Assembly: GCA_018714895.1 (NCBI GenBank)
Contig: DVMQ01000018.1
Location: forward strand, 202,930 to 266,929
Direction of reading: 5' to 3'
DNA: 64,000 nucleotides
Origin: Coprovicinus avistercoris
GTDB taxonomy: Bacteria; Actinomycetota; Coriobacteriia; Coriobacteriales; Atopobiaceae
Shown here: positions 9,752 through 18,639 of the stretch, in pieces
Layout of the letters: every line of letters begins with the position of its first letter
Numbering within the stretch: the stretch's first letter is position 1
Notes under the pieces: model-generated
Seen by the model: the letters and a program-made list of their open reading frames with translations, nothing else
Database searches by the model: none
Told to the model about the DNA's origin: nothing
Translations under genes and position numbers: made by a program

Positions 9752-11137
9752 ATGGATGTCCTCTATAACGTCGTCCAGTACATTCTGGGCTTCGGCGCAG
9801 CGGTATTCGTGCCGCTCATTATGCTCATCATCGGTCTGCTCTGCCGCATGAAGTTTGCGGATGCATTCATTGCAGCACTGACGCTGGGCATTGCTTTTAC
9901 TGGCATGAATGTTGTTATTAACTTCATGACTGGTGCCATTACTCCGGCTGCACAGGGTCTTGCCGATGCAACCGGCATTGCTCTGCCGACAGTTGACGTG
10001 GGCTGGCCTGCACTTTCTGCTATTGCTTGGGCATGGCCCTATGGTGTTCTGTGCTTCCCGCTGCTCATTGCCATCAATGCAATCATGCTGGCAACGAACA
10101 CCACCAACGTTCTGAACGTTGACCTTTGGAACGCTTGGACCAAGCTGTGCACCTGCGTTATTACGTACTATCTCTGCAGCTCTGCTGGTATGGCTGAGGG
10201 TCTTGCAATTGCTATGGGCTTCATTGCTGCTGCAATTCAGATCATCGCTGAGCTCAAGATTGGTGACGCTATTCAGCCCACCATTGAGAATGTTACCGGC
10301 ATTCCTGGCGTTACGGTTCCGCATGCTCTGATGCTCACCTGCACCATCGTGCTTCCTTTTGAGCTCATTCTTCAGCGTATTCCTGCTATTGAGAACAACA
10401 AGGTTGACGCTAAATGGCTCCGCAGCAAGATTGGTATCTTCGGTGAGAACTCTGTCATGGGCTTCATCATCGGCCTTCTGCTTGGTGCTGTTGCTTATCG
10501 TGAGCTTCAGGCTGCTCTGACCCTTGCTATTCAGGCTGCTACTGCTCTTACGCTCTTCCCGATGGTTTCTAAGCTCTTCATGCAGGCACTTTCCCCCATC
10601 TCCGATGCAGTGGGCGACTTCATGAAGAAGCGTTTCGCCGGCAAGCAGCTCATCATTGGTCTTGACTGGCCTATTCTTGCTGGTTCCAACGAGCTTTGGG
10701 TTACCACCGTTCTGCTCATCCCGTTCGAGCTCGTATTTGCCTTCCTGCTTACCCCGCTTGGCAACACCGTGCTGCCGTTCGCTGGTATCGTCAATATCTG
10801 CCTCGCACCAGTGCTGCTGATGATGACCGGTGGCAACCTCACGAAGATGCTTATCGAGGGCATTATCGTTACCCCGGTCTATCTGCTGGCTTCTTCAAGC
10901 TTCGCACCGTATCTGACTGAGCTTGCTCGTACGTTCTCGCCGGACTCCCTTGCAGGTATCGATCAGAACGCAATGATCACCTGGGCTACACTCGAAACTC
11001 CGGACTTCCGTTGGTCTGTTGCCAACGCACTTTCCGGTCACCTGCCTGGCATTATTTGCTTCATCGTTTGGGTTGTCCTGTTCGTTGCACTGATGAAGTT
11101 CTTCAAGAAGCGCAACGAGAAGCTTGCAACTGCATAG
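9752..11137 (+). CDS. gatC: PTS galactitol-type EIIC permease
   Basis: 461-aa polytopic membrane protein of the EIIC-Gat family, the membrane channel of galactitol-like PTS systems. It has ten or more hydrophobic segments, starting with VVQYILGFGAAVFVPLIML. The motifs GNTVLPFAG and MTGGNLTKMLIEG fit GatC/SgcC. The ATG at 9752 is preceded by GGAAGGAGAG; an upstream ATG at 9731 lacks a good site. No EIIA or EIIB gene is adjacent, so phosphorylation partners must be encoded elsewhere or the protein may act alone. Codon use is strongly biased, as in nifJ. The substrate is unknown: galactitol, or another polyol or sugar. Confidence 0.85.
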   Translation: MDVLYNVVQYILGFGAAVFVPLIMLIIGLLCRMKFADAFIAALTLGIAFTGMNVVINFMTGAITPAAQGLADATGIALPTVDVGWPALSAIAWAWPYGVLCFPLLIAINAIMLATNTTNVLNVDLWNAWTKLCTCVITYYLCSSAGMAEGLAIAMGFIAAAIQIIAELKIGDAIQPTIENVTGIPGVTVPHALMLTCTIVLPFELILQRIPAIENNKVDAKWLRSKIGIFGENSVMGFIIGLLLGAVAYRELQAALTLAIQAATALTLFPMVSKLFMQALSPISDAVGDFMKKRFAGKQLIIGLDWPILAGSNELWVTTVLLIPFELVFAFLLTPLGNTVLPFAGIVNICLAPVLLMMTGGNLTKMLIEGIIVTPVYLLASSSFAPYLTELARTFSPDSLAGIDQNAMITWATLETPDFRWSVANALSGHLPGIICFIVWVVLFVALMKFFKKRNEKLATA

Positions 11138-11182
11138 TTTCAACTAAAGCAGTTCAAAAACTAACATAGCTCCCAACTCCAG

Positions 11183-11214
11183 TCGCCTCGCCGTCCTGAC
11201 GGGGCGATTTTTTT
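11183..11214 (+). terminator. Intrinsic terminator after gatC
   Basis: TCGCC...CCGTC-CT-GACGGGGCGA forms a GC-rich stem with a 3-nt bulge, followed by seven T residues at 11208-11214. Confidence 0.85.
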
Positions 11215-11231
11215 GTTTAAAAAACATCTTC

Positions 11232-13778
11232 TTATAGAACATCTTCGACGAAGCCTACATGGTACGTAGAGAAACGTGCTTCTCCTTCATCTTGGGTGGC
11301 ATCCAGATCCACATCGGCCCAAATACCAAAGTCGCCATCACCGTCGGCATCATGGAAGATCTGATGTACGTGCCAAATGTGAGCAGATGTCTCGTCTGCT
11401 TCATTAATCTGGAGAAATGCACTTGAGCGAGCATCAGCATCGAGCAAGATTTCATCATGTACTTCGTAGAAGGCATCAAGCGCACGCTTCCAAGCGCCTT
11501 CTCGCCAGCCCCAGTCAGCATCAAGTTGGCCTAAGTCTTCGGTACGTCCCAAAGCTGCCAGACGTACACGCAAGAACAAAGCATTTCTCACCAGAAGCGT
11601 AAGACCTCGACGGTCTTTTACAACTTGGTTTGCGGCTTGTGGGGCAGCGCCGGCATCTATTTCTTTGGAGGTAGTACCGCTCCATTCATCCACCAGGCTG
11701 GAGTCTACTGTGCGTACCATCAGACCAAGCCATGCGGCAATATCTTCAAGGCGCTCATCGTACTTGCTTGTTGGAATGGTTCTATCCAACACGCGCCATG
11801 CATCGGAAAGATAGCGCAGCAAGGTACCTTCAGAGCGAGCAATGCCATAGCGGCGAATGTATTCCTTAAAATCGGAGGCAGTCTCAATCATGTCGCGCAG
11901 CACCGATTTGGGACTGAGCTCATAATCGTTTGCCCAAGGTACTTCAGCGCAGTAACGTTCAAAAGCTGCATCGAGGAGTTCTTCGAGCGGTTTGGGATAC
12001 GTTACCTCTTGAATACGCTCCAACCGCTCCTCGTAATCTATACCCTCAGCTTTCATACTCGCCATGGCTTTATCGCGTGCTTCACGCTCTTGTGCTCGCA
12101 AAATTTGCCATGGGTCTTCCAATGTTGCCTCGATCATAGAAATGAGATCGAGTGCATAGGAATCTGATTCTGGATCAAGCAATTCAAGTGCCGCTAATAA
12201 GAATGGTGATAAAGGCTGGTCTAGTGCAAAATCATCTGGCAAATCTACAGTGCACGACCACTGTGTTGTGCCATCTTCAGCTTCAGTTTTCACAATGACA
12301 CCCGCATCCAAAAGGGTGGCAAAAATTTCATCTGCACGACTCGAGAGTTGGATTTTTTCTTCCTCTGGTTGTGCAGAAGCATCGATAAGTTCATGGACAC
12401 GAGACCAAGCATCGCCACCTTGTTCAACTTCGGCAAGCACCATGGCGTGCGTAATACGCATTCGAGGGCGAAGTTTCTCTGGCGTAGCCGCTACGAGACG
12501 CTCAAAGGTTTGCTGATTCCATCCAACATAACCTGCAGGAGGTTTCTTCGTATGTATTTTCCGGGCGCGTTTAGGATCGCCTCCTGCTTTTGCAAGGGCT
12601 TTGGCATTTTCAATATCGTAGGGTGTGGCTTCAGCGAGAACAACACCCTCATCATCAAAACCAGAACGACCAGCGCGCCCTGCAACTTGATGAAATTCTC
12701 GGGCGTTGAGGTGACGCATGCGTTTGCCGTCAAACTTTGAAAGTGCGGTAAACAGAACGGTATGAATTGGCACGTTAATACCAACACCAAGCGTGTCGGT
12801 TCCGCAAATGACAGGAAGGAGTCCCTGCTGCGCGAGTTTCTCAACAAGAAGTCGATAGCGGGGGAGCATGCCGGCATGATGTACGCCAACGCCACAACCA
12901 AGAAGCCGTTTCAACGTTTTGCCAAAACCTGTGGTGAAGCGCGTGCCTTTAATCGCTTCTTTGATAGCTTCGCGCTGCTCTTTGGTGGAGACACCGTAAC
13001 TCGCAAGAGCCTGCGCGCTTGTTAATGCCGCGTCTTGTGCAAAATGCACAACGTAGATAGGTGCCTCTCCATTGCGGAGCGAGAGCTCTACGGTTCCTTC
13101 AAGTGACGTGTCTACAAAGCGATAGGTAAGTGGCACCGGTCGGGGTGCATCGGTGATGGAGTCTACGGTGCGTCCGGTGCGCTGTTCCAGCGAGTGAGCA
13201 ATGTCTGAGATGTCTCCGAGTGTTGCGCTCATCAGCAAAAACTGAACATTGGGAAGCGCTAAGAGGGGAACTTGCCATGCCCAGCCACGGTCTGGATCGG
13301 CATAGAAGTGAAACTCATCCATAGCTACGCAGCCTATATCTGCGTTTTTGCCTTCTCGAAGAGCATCATTGGCAAGGATCTCTGCAGTGCAGCAAATGAT
13401 AGGAGCACCTGCATTAATGGACGCGTCTCCCGTAATCATGCCTACGTTATCGCGGCCAAACACGCGCACAAGATCGAAGAACTTTTCGGATACCAGAGCT
13501 TTTATGGGTGCTGTATAAAACGCACGCCTATTTGTGCAAACTGCACAAAAGCACATGCCCAATGCTACGAGGGACTTACCAGAACCAGTGGGAGTACCGA
13601 GAATAACGTGATCACCTGCAGCAAGGTCGAGGAGCGCTTCTTCCTGGTGAGGCCACGGTTCAATGCCTTGCGATTCAACCCAAGAAAGAAAAAGATCGAG
13701 TGCATCCTCTGGTGGAATATTGGCGTAGGATTCGTCGTCGGGCCAAGGGATAAGTTGTCCAAGTGTAGCTTCGGGCAT
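11232..13778 (-). CDS. Ski2-like DEAD/DEAH-box helicase with DUF3516 C-terminus
   Basis: 848-aa superfamily 2 helicase. Walker A is GTPTGSGKS near residue 60, the DEAH-type box is MDEFHFY, motif III is LMSATL, and motif VI is HQVAGRAGRSG. The C-terminal half matches the actinobacterial DUF3516 architecture, which is related to Ski2/Mtr4-type RNA helicases. It probably unwinds structured RNA or RNA-DNA hybrids in the cytoplasm; the precise role is unknown. The ATG at 13778 has AAAGGA seven bases upstream, better placed than the ATG three codons earlier. It is convergent with gatC. Confidence 0.85.
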   Translation of the reverse strand: MPEATLGQLIPWPDDESYANIPPEDALDLFLSWVESQGIEPWPHQEEALLDLAAGDHVILGTPTGSGKSLVALGMCFCAVCTNRRAFYTAPIKALVSEKFFDLVRVFGRDNVGMITGDASINAGAPIICCTAEILANDALREGKNADIGCVAMDEFHFYADPDRGWAWQVPLLALPNVQFLLMSATLGDISDIAHSLEQRTGRTVDSITDAPRPVPLTYRFVDTSLEGTVELSLRNGEAPIYVVHFAQDAALTSAQALASYGVSTKEQREAIKEAIKGTRFTTGFGKTLKRLLGCGVGVHHAGMLPRYRLLVEKLAQQGLLPVICGTDTLGVGINVPIHTVLFTALSKFDGKRMRHLNAREFHQVAGRAGRSGFDDEGVVLAEATPYDIENAKALAKAGGDPKRARKIHTKKPPAGYVGWNQQTFERLVAATPEKLRPRMRITHAMVLAEVEQGGDAWSRVHELIDASAQPEEEKIQLSSRADEIFATLLDAGVIVKTEAEDGTTQWSCTVDLPDDFALDQPLSPFLLAALELLDPESDSYALDLISMIEATLEDPWQILRAQEREARDKAMASMKAEGIDYEERLERIQEVTYPKPLEELLDAAFERYCAEVPWANDYELSPKSVLRDMIETASDFKEYIRRYGIARSEGTLLRYLSDAWRVLDRTIPTSKYDERLEDIAAWLGLMVRTVDSSLVDEWSGTTSKEIDAGAAPQAANQVVKDRRGLTLLVRNALFLRVRLAALGRTEDLGQLDADWGWREGAWKRALDAFYEVHDEILLDADARSSAFLQINEADETSAHIWHVHQIFHDADGDGDFGIWADVDLDATQDEGEARFSTYHVGFVEDVL

Positions 13779-13794
13779 ACCGTTCATCCTTTAC

Positions 13795-13833
13795 AACAAA
13801 AGGACAGACGAAATTCGAGGAACTCCGTCTGTC
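13795..13833 (-). terminator. Terminator-like hairpin after the Amadori operon
   Basis: On the minus strand GACAGACG pairs with CGTCTGTC across a 15-nt loop and is followed by CTTTTGTTG. It would end the operon that finishes with the frlD-like gene, upstream of the helicase. Confidence 0.55.
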
Positions 13834-13899
13834 GAAAAGCAAGTTGTGCCAAACGATATTGTATGCCGTCTATGTGGCCCAGCAGGTTAAAAAGAAGGC

Positions 13900-14802
13900 C
13901 TAGGCGTTTACAGAAAAGGGCACGCCATGTCCCCAGGAGCCAGACCAGCTGCACGCCTGAGCAGCTGCACTTGCGGCAAAATCGAGTGCGCTCTCCATGC
14001 GCTCACAGCCTGTAACGCCGCTTTTAGTGGAGGTAATCCAAGAGACAACAAAGCCGGAAAGGAAGGTATCTCCTGCTGCCATGGTATCCACGAGATGTTC
14101 TACCGGCTTAATGCCCTGATGCCAAATACGTTCGCCGTCAAAAGCAAGAGAGCCTTCAGAGCCCATAGTAGCGACAACTACTTGTGGGCCTTGTTCGGCA
14201 ACCCACCGCATGCGTGCTTCTGCATCTTGCTTGCTCAAGGCTCCGCATGACATAAAGGCAAAGTCCACATAGGGAGCAAGCTCTTCGATGTAGGCATCCG
14301 AGGAATCGTCAGAAAAATCAAAAGAGACCGGAACACCCGTGCTGGCAAGCTTGGGAAGCTGACGCTCGGTAAAGCAATAGTTGCCGGTATGTACCACATC
14401 AAACTGCTTGACATATTCCAGATCAAAGCGATCGAGCACATAGCGTGATTCACCACGAATGCCACCTTCGTTGGAGGAAACAAAGACACGGTCTCCATCA
14501 ACAAGCGCTACATGACATGCGCCATTAGGTCCAATAACCTGGCGGCATTTCACAAGCTCAATATTATCTTCCTGCAAAGACGTAATGATGTGCTCACCAG
14601 GACGATCATTGCCAAAAATACCCATATATGCACTGCGACCAACACCAAGGCGTTTGCATGCGACGGCAAAGTTTACGGCATTGCCGCCTGGATACATTGT
14701 GTTGGTGTGATCATAGACATCAGCGGTATTGTCACCAAAACCTAAAACACTCACACAAGAAGTATCAAACGCATCTAAAGGCATTTCAGCCGAAGTGGTC
14801 AT
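13900..14802 (-). CDS. frlD: PfkB-family kinase, fructoselysine 6-kinase (FrlD-like)
   Basis: 300-aa ribokinase/PfkB-fold kinase expected to phosphorylate an Amadori compound at C6. Seen: the glycine motif MYPGGNAVNFAVACKRLG near the N-terminus and the catalytic DTMAAGDTFLSGF near the C-terminus. The sequence resembles FrlD and is directly downstream of an FrlB-like deglycase, which supports the assignment more than the fold alone. AGGAG precedes the ATG. It is the last gene of a five-gene operon and is separated from frlB by a strong stem-loop. Fructose-asparagine kinase (FraD) or another glycated amino acid kinase is possible. Confidence 0.78.
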   Translation of the reverse strand: MTTSAEMPLDAFDTSCVSVLGFGDNTADVYDHTNTMYPGGNAVNFAVACKRLGVGRSAYMGIFGNDRPGEHIITSLQEDNIELVKCRQVIGPNGACHVALVDGDRVFVSSNEGGIRGESRYVLDRFDLEYVKQFDVVHTGNYCFTERQLPKLASTGVPVSFDFSDDSSDAYIEELAPYVDFAFMSCGALSKQDAEARMRWVAEQGPQVVVATMGSEGSLAFDGERIWHQGIKPVEHLVDTMAAGDTFLSGFVVSWITSTKSGVTGCERMESALDFAASAAAQACSWSGSWGHGVPFSVNA

Positions 14803-14828
14803 AGGAAAACTCCTGGTCTCAAAAAGTA

Positions 14829-14856
14829 AACGCCGAGAGGAAATCCCCTCGGCGTT
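14829..14856 (-). other. Intercistronic stem-loop between frlB and frlD
   Basis: AACGCCGAG and CTCGGCGTT (with extra GG/CC pairs inside) make a long stem with a short AT loop. On the minus strand it is followed by TACTTTTTG, so it could partly terminate transcription or protect upstream mRNA from decay, lowering kinase relative to deglycase. Confidence 0.7.
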
Positions 14857-14873
14857 GCGTACAAAACGATTGC

Positions 14874-15842
14874 TTAGTACTTCTCAATGCCCATATAGCG
14901 GCGTACGGAAGGATCGTGGTCAAAGACACGACCACGGGCAGCCCTGAGTTCTACGTTCATGTAGTACATCATGATGGGCTCAAGATAAGCGCGAACACGC
15001 TCGTCCACTGCGTCCATACCATACTCGAGCGCATCGAGAACCATAAGGGTGTCGGTATGGGTGTTGAGGAATGCAAGAGCGCGCTCGTCCTCAACACGAG
15101 AAGGACCGGAGCTCATCTGCAAGAAATAGAACACACCTGGCTCGGTGCATTCAAAGGGACCATGGAAGTACTCGGCAGAATGAATGTAGCAGCAGTTCTG
15201 CCACTGCATTTCCATGAGCGAGCAAATTGCAAAACCATAGGTCTGTGCAAAGCAGGCACCAGAGCCAAGAATATAAAGGAAGTCATGCTTCTGGCAGAGC
15301 TCAGCAAAGTGATCGCAAAGCTCTTCGTTCACCTTTTTCTTAGCGGCAGGAATGATGCGATCAAGCTCGTCAATGCCAGCTTGAAGAGCGTCGTAGGCGT
15401 CGTAACCCTCCTGTGCCTTGAGAAGCTCGGCAACAACAAGAATTGACTGAGCGGCGTCAAGCTCACGCTGTGGCGTGTCATCTTGCCAGTCGTATACAAA
15501 GGTGTCCCATTCAGGGGCGTCCACAATGGAGCCAGCAGTGGAAGTCATAGTAAAGATATAAGCACCGCGTTCCTGTGCAAGTTTGCACGCCTCTACAACC
15601 TCGGGCGTACCGCCTGAGTGAGAAAGAGCAACTACCATGCTATGGGAACCCAGCTTACGCGGGGGAGCTACCGTAAACTCACGAGCTGTATAAACATTGC
15701 TCTCCACTTTGGCGGATTCAGCCTGAAGCATGTAGTCGGCAGGCATCAGGTCGATCATTGATCCGCCGCAACCAATCCAATAGACCTGTTCAATTGGACC
15801 GTGTCCCTCAATCGCCTTTGCAACAGCTTCCCGTGCTTCCAT
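14874..15842 (-). CDS. frlB: SIS-domain deglycase, fructoselysine 6-phosphate deglycase (FrlB-like)
   Basis: 322-aa protein with two SIS sugar-phosphate isomerase domains (IGCGGSMIDL at the start of the first, VALSHSGGTPEVVEA inside it, ILGSGACFAQTYGF in the second). The segment HSAEYFHGPFE carries the Glu and His typical of the FrlB/FraB active site, and the C-terminus DHDPSVRRYMG resembles Escherichia coli FrlB. It should split fructoselysine 6-phosphate into glucose 6-phosphate and lysine. GGGAGGATTG precedes the ATG at 15842. The gene follows an amino-acid-type ABC transporter, fitting import of glycated amino acids. Fructose-asparagine or another glycated amine is an alternative substrate. 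Confidence 0.8.
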   Translation of the reverse strand: MEAREAVAKAIEGHGPIEQVYWIGCGGSMIDLMPADYMLQAESAKVESNVYTAREFTVAPPRKLGSHSMVVALSHSGGTPEVVEACKLAQERGAYIFTMTSTAGSIVDAPEWDTFVYDWQDDTPQRELDAAQSILVVAELLKAQEGYDAYDALQAGIDELDRIIPAAKKKVNEELCDHFAELCQKHDFLYILGSGACFAQTYGFAICSLMEMQWQNCCYIHSAEYFHGPFECTEPGVFYFLQMSSGPSRVEDERALAFLNTHTDTLMVLDALEYGMDAVDERVRAYLEPIMMYYMNVELRAARGRVFDHDPSVRRYMGIEKY

Positions 15843-15925
15843 CAATCCTCCCTGTATCGTTTGTAAACGGTCGTTGTATCAAATCGTATACAAATTGCGA
15901 TCTTTTTTATCCCAAAGTATAAGGC

Positions 15926-16687
15926 TCATGAGCCCTGGCGATAACGGCTGAGGAAGTCGGCCGTACGCTGGTGCTCTGGGTGCGAGAAGAGCTGCTCCGG
16001 GGATCCCTCTTCGACGATGACGCCTTCGTCCATAAAGACAACGCGGGTAGAAATATCGCGGGCGAACATCATCTCGTGAGTAACGATCACCATGGTCATG
16101 CCCTCGTTGGCAAGCTGTCGAATAACCTCAAGGACTTCGCCAACCATCTCGGGGTCAAGAGCACTTGTAGGCTCGTCGAAAAGAATTACCTCGGGGCGCA
16201 TGCAGAGAGCGCGTGCGATGGCCACACGCTGCTTTTGGCCACCGGAGAGCTGAGCAGGTTTGGCGTTTTGATAGGCATACATGCCCACCTGGCGCAGGTA
16301 CTTCTCTGCGAGTTCGCGAGCTTCTGCTGCGGGACGCTTCTTAACCACTTGGACGCCAACCATACAGTTTTTAAGCACGGTCATGTTGTTAAGGAGGTTG
16401 AAGCTCTGAAAGACCATGCCCATTTCTGTGCGTAGGGCGCTCTTATCCTTTGGTGCGTAGGACACGGGCTTACCTTTGAAATAGATGGTGCCAGCGCTTG
16501 GCTCTTCAAGCAGATTGATGCAGCGTAAAAGCGTTGATTTGCCAGAGCCAGATGCACCAATAATGCTGATAACTTCGCCTTTGTAGACCGAGAAATCAAT
16601 ATCTCTCAGAACTTCATGTGAGCCAAAAGATTTTCCAAGATGTTCGACGCGAAGAATTGCGCCACCGGAGGATGCGTTCTCACTCAT
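15926..16687 (-). CDS. Polar amino acid-type ABC transporter, ATP-binding subunit
   Basis: 253-aa ATPase of the GlnQ/HisP family. Motifs: Walker A GASGSGKSTLL, Q-loop MVFQSFNLL, signature LSGGQKQRVAIARAL, Walker B with DEPTSALDPE, and H-loop VTHEM. It powers the permease encoded two bases upstream. GGAGGTGGCC, located inside the permease 3' end, serves as its ribosome-binding site, so the two are translationally coupled. Linked to frlB and frlD, so the likely cargo is a fructosyl-amino acid rather than a free amino acid (inference). Confidence 0.9.
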   Translation of the reverse strand: MSENASSGGAILRVEHLGKSFGSHEVLRDIDFSVYKGEVISIIGASGSGKSTLLRCINLLEEPSAGTIYFKGKPVSYAPKDKSALRTEMGMVFQSFNLLNNMTVLKNCMVGVQVVKKRPAAEARELAEKYLRQVGMYAYQNAKPAQLSGGQKQRVAIARALCMRPEVILFDEPTSALDPEMVGEVLEVIRQLANEGMTMVIVTHEMMFARDISTRVVFMDEGVIVEEGSPEQLFSHPEHQRTADFLSRYRQGS

Positions 16688-16689
16688 GA

Positions 16690-17454
16690 TTAGGCCACCT
16701 CCTGAGCGGTATCGGCATCATCGACAACGAGGTCATAGCTCTTAGAACCGTCAAGCTTACGTTCGAGCAGTTTGAGCAGACGCGATGTGACAAACGTGAG
16801 GAACAGATAGATCATCGAAATGATGAAGAACGTCTCGAAGAATCGGTAGTAGGTGCCGGTGATACCGCGACCAATGAAGTAAAGCTCGGTAACAGAAATA
16901 ACGTTCAGCACCGACGTATCCTTAATAGCGGAAATAAAGGTATTTCCAATCTGAGGAATGAGGTTGCGGAAGGCCTGAGGAATAATAACGCGCACCATAG
17001 CCTGCAGATGAGTGAATCCGATAGCATAGGCACCTTCGAGCTGACCAGGATCGATACCGGTAATGGCACCACGAACAGACTCTGCCATATATGCGCCTGT
17101 GTTAATGCTCAACACCAAGATGCCGGCGGCAAAGGTATTGAAGTACAGACCAAACATTTGAGCCGAGCCATAGTAGATAACCATGGCCTGAACCATCATA
17201 GGTGTGCCGCGGAAAACCTCAACGTACACCGCCACGACAGCTTTAAGTATTTTTGTAACTACGCGAGAAACAATGGATGCATGGCGGTCTACGTGGAGGC
17301 TCTGGATAATGCCAACAATAAAGCCCAGTAGACAACCTAGAATGGTGCCAATAAGGGCGAGTTCAAGTGTGGTGATAGTTCCCTGAACAAACTGGGGGCC
17401 ATACATCTCTAAGAGGAAGGCTACCCAGCCGCCAAAGGTTGTCGGATATTCCAT
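16690..17454 (-). CDS. Polar amino acid-type ABC transporter, permease
   Basis: 254-aa HisM/GlnP-family inner-membrane permease with about five hydrophobic segments. It shows the cytoplasmic coupling motif in EGAYAIGFTHLQAMVRVIIP (EAA loop) before the fourth segment. I start at the ATG 17454, which has GAGAGG six bases upstream; an in-frame GTG 12 codons earlier sits inside a hairpin. A single permease gene implies a homodimer. Confidence 0.9.
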   Translation of the reverse strand: MEYPTTFGGWVAFLLEMYGPQFVQGTITTLELALIGTILGCLLGFIVGIIQSLHVDRHASIVSRVVTKILKAVVAVYVEVFRGTPMMVQAMVIYYGSAQMFGLYFNTFAAGILVLSINTGAYMAESVRGAITGIDPGQLEGAYAIGFTHLQAMVRVIIPQAFRNLIPQIGNTFISAIKDTSVLNVISVTELYFIGRGITGTYYRFFETFFIISMIYLFLTFVTSRLLKLLERKLDGSKSYDLVVDDADTAQEVA

Positions 17455-17471
17455 GCGATACCTCTCAAATG

Positions 17472-17506
17472 CGGCCGGGAGGGCCTTCACATACGCCTCC
17501 CGGCCG
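17472..17506 (-). other. Strong stem-loop between binding protein and permease
   Basis: CGGCCGGGAGG and CCTCCCGGCCG form an 11-bp GC-rich stem with a 13-nt loop and no T-run. Such structures often stabilise the upstream mRNA, so the lipoprotein would be made in excess over the membrane parts. Confidence 0.75.
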
Positions 17507-17530
17507 GTTGACTACATCTAGCTAAGGTAA

Positions 17531-18412
17531 TTACTCGGTGCCCTCGGTAACAGAAAGCGGCTGCTCGTCAAAGGCTTCCTGCATCATGGTTTCCTGATCT
17601 TCGCGTGTGATCTTGTCAACAACAGCATTGATCTTGTCGAGAAGGACGGTGTTGCCCTTCTTAACAGCAATACCAGCAGAGCACTCGGACAGATCAACCT
17701 CAAAGCCTTCGCCTTCAGGGAAGCGAATGTACTTGAGATCGGGGTTAGACATCATGCAGCTCATGGCCTCAGTCTCACCCATGATGGTGGCATCGATGGT
17801 GCCAGACTGAAGAGCTGCGAGAATGGTATTGACGTCAACCATGGAGTCTTGCTTATCAACACCAGGAATCTGATCGACCATGGGTTCCCAGATTGAACCA
17901 ATCTGAGCAGCTACCTTAGCGCCAGCGAAGTCTTCAAGCGTGGTGCCATTGGCATAAGGGGAGCTGGAAAGCAGTAAAATGCCCTGGTCGCTTGACCAGT
18001 AGTAGTTGGAGAAGTCTACGGCCTGCTTACGCTCTTCAGTAACGCCCATACCATCGATAATGCAGTCGAAGGTACCTGCATTCAAAGCGTTGATAAGACC
18101 GTCCCAGTCAGTACGCACGAATACAACATCCCAGCCGTATTCATCACCGATCATTTTAGCGACCTTGGTGTCATAGCCGCCGACATAGCCTGAGCCATCC
18201 TGGAGAGGAAGAGCCCCATTGGAGTCATCAGATTGCACCCAGCTGTGTGGTGCATAGGCGCAGTCAGAGCCCACGCGAAGGGTAGAGCCCTCGCCCCACT
18301 CTCCGCCGCCAGACGATTCTGAACTGGAGCAACCCACAATTCCAGGAGCGCCCAACGAAAGCAGTCCTACACCTGTTGCTTCAATAAAACCACGCCTGGA
18401 AATGGTGCCCAT
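17531..18412 (-). CDS. Amino acid-type ABC transporter substrate-binding lipoprotein (Tat-type signal)
   Basis: 293-aa periplasmic-binding-protein-fold receptor (SBP family 3), first gene of the Amadori operon. The N-terminus carries a twin-arginine motif SRRGFI at residues 5-10, a hydrophobic stretch, and a lipobox ending in Cys28 (GIVGC). It should therefore be exported folded by Tat and anchored to the membrane outer face by lipid. A Ser/Gly linker follows, then the ligand domain (YVGGYDTKVAKMIGDEYGW, FDCIIDGMGVTEERK). AAGGAGG precedes the ATG at 18412. The ligand is inferred to be a fructosyl-amino acid from the neighbours. Confidence 0.88.
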   Translation of the reverse strand: MGTISRRGFIEATGVGLLSLGAPGIVGCSSSESSGGGEWGEGSTLRVGSDCAYAPHSWVQSDDSNGALPLQDGSGYVGGYDTKVAKMIGDEYGWDVVFVRTDWDGLINALNAGTFDCIIDGMGVTEERKQAVDFSNYYWSSDQGILLLSSSPYANGTTLEDFAGAKVAAQIGSIWEPMVDQIPGVDKQDSMVDVNTILAALQSGTIDATIMGETEAMSCMMSNPDLKYIRFPEGEGFEVDLSECSAGIAVKKGNTVLLDKINAVVDKITREDQETMMQEAFDEQPLSVTEGTE

Positions 18413-18583
18413 GTGTCCTCCTTGAACAGTTGCCGCATTTGGTAAACGGCACATAACGAAAGGAGCTTAGACCTATGAGGTCTGCTCTGAATGAGCAAAA
18501 GCATCCCACTTACGTTGGCGACTATACCTTGATTTGGCATATAAATGGGCGACAGATGTACTAAGGGCGTGAAATTTAATCTG

Positions 18584-18615
18584 AACGTACCCTCGTTGAA
18601 ACAAGAGGGTACGTT
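18584..18615 (-). terminator. Hairpin downstream of the DUF1667 gene
   Basis: AACGTACCCTC and GAGGGTACGTT pair over 11 bp with a 10-nt loop. The following minus-strand bases are AT-rich but lack a clean T-run, so it may be a weak terminator or 3'-end protecting structure. The remainder of 18413-18583 holds the upstream region of the Amadori operon; TATAGT at 18521-18526 (minus) is a possible -10. Confidence 0.5.
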
Positions 18616-18639
18616 GGCGAATAGATTAATGGTTATCTC

